This document shows, piece by piece, positions 63,651 through 64,000 of a stretch of DNA of 64,000 bases. The notes below the pieces were generated by a model. The model did no database searches. It was not told the DNA's origin and worked only from the letters and a program-made list of their open reading frames with translations. Each line of letters begins with the position of its first letter. Position 1 is the first letter of the stretch. This DNA is from Micromussa lordhowensis (Eukaryota > Cnidaria > Anthozoa > Scleractinia > Lobophylliidae), in NCBI GenBank assembly GCA_964020085.1, contig OZ026596.1, positions 41,631,243-41,695,242 of the forward strand. Reading direction: 5' to 3'. The translations under genes and the position numbers were made by a program.

Positions 63651-64000
63651 GTAAGATGTAACTACATGTATTGTTGTTTACAGTTGATTGACAAATCCAT
63701 GCTCATTCAACCATTATGGGACCTGTCAGTCATAAATATTGTAAGTATTCATCTATTAGATAGTAGATATAGTATTATTGTGTCAGCCACAATGTACTTC
63801 TTGAGCAACAACCTCTTGCAGGTGAAAATACTTGGCTGAAAATTATTATGTTACAATCATGTTACAATCATAATTTTCATATTTGTACTTTCCTTGAATA
63901 CACAACTGGTGTAAATGCAGCAGGGGATAGAATGTTATTATGACACAACATGTTTCACATTGCGTGGTGCATACTCTTCCCACAGAAAGGATTTCAATTT
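63651..64000. other. Intronic sequence to the window edge
   Basis: AT-rich, starting with the donor GTAAGA of the preceding exon. No next exon is seen before 64000. Confidence 0.5.

Overview
The window reads as nuclear DNA of an invertebrate animal, most likely an anthozoan cnidarian (coral or sea anemone). It is intron-rich and gene-poor, and it is packed with nested transposable elements of kinds common in cnidarian genomes: BEL/Pao, DIRS/Ngaro-type tyrosine-recombinase elements, Penelope-like elements, a Ginger-type element, a TTAA-type THAP element, a Polinton-type DNA polymerase fragment and several MITE-like repeats. A tRNA sits inside a dispersed inverted-repeat unit. Two assembly gaps of exactly 200 N lie at 20001-20200 and 42201-42400. 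The organism call is inference from element families remembered from cnidarian genomes; nothing in the sequence names a species.

Layout. 1-1340: a ~67-bp minisatellite. 2545-2844: one exon of an uncharacterised gene. 3923-6654: a 5'-truncated BEL/Pao retrotransposon on the minus strand. 6709-8067: the 3' half of a Ngaro-like element (tyrosine recombinase plus an 88-bp direct repeat pair). 8068-9150: a ~134-bp coding-like tandem array whose continuation lies at 17410. The 8.3 kb between these two parts is a nested insertion: a SINE-like repeat (9151-9314), then in its right target-site duplication a 6.7-kb element with CACAGGGTG ends (9322-15983) and a TTAA-flanked THAP element (15990-17409).

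17590-25059 is the most interesting unit. It is a 7.5-kb segment bounded by ~400-bp inverted repeats, with two convergent genes that each begin just inside an arm. On the plus strand is a multi-exon HECT ubiquitin-ligase-like gene (resembling G2E3-like genes). On the minus strand is a helix-turn-helix transposase N-terminus resembling IS3-type enzymes. Both genes lack their 3' ends, which fits one central internal deletion, and a 1.37-kb TA-flanked transposon has split a HECT exon.

25251-26010 holds a Harbinger-like terminus with a Myb/SANT-like gene, and 26160-26424 the tRNA-bearing repeat. About 27097-40151 is covered by plus-strand exons with good splice sites; those from 31745 on form one long gene of unknown function. 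40608-46229 is a second tyrosine-recombinase retroelement, with a probable intron in its gag-like ORF. 46756-47292 are two exons of a SENP/Ulp1-like protease. 47660-51789 is a DIRS-like element that abuts a minus-strand Polinton-type PolB fragment (51790-52861). 54594-56518 and 58630-59373 are two Penelope-like fragments. 60679-62344 is a Ginger-like integrase followed in frame by an Ulp1-like protease domain. 62626-63650 are exons of another transposase-like protein.

Almost every element is broken by stops or frameshifts. Several stops look like CGA-to-TGA changes and several frameshifts fall in homopolymers, so some breaks may be assembly errors rather than true decay.
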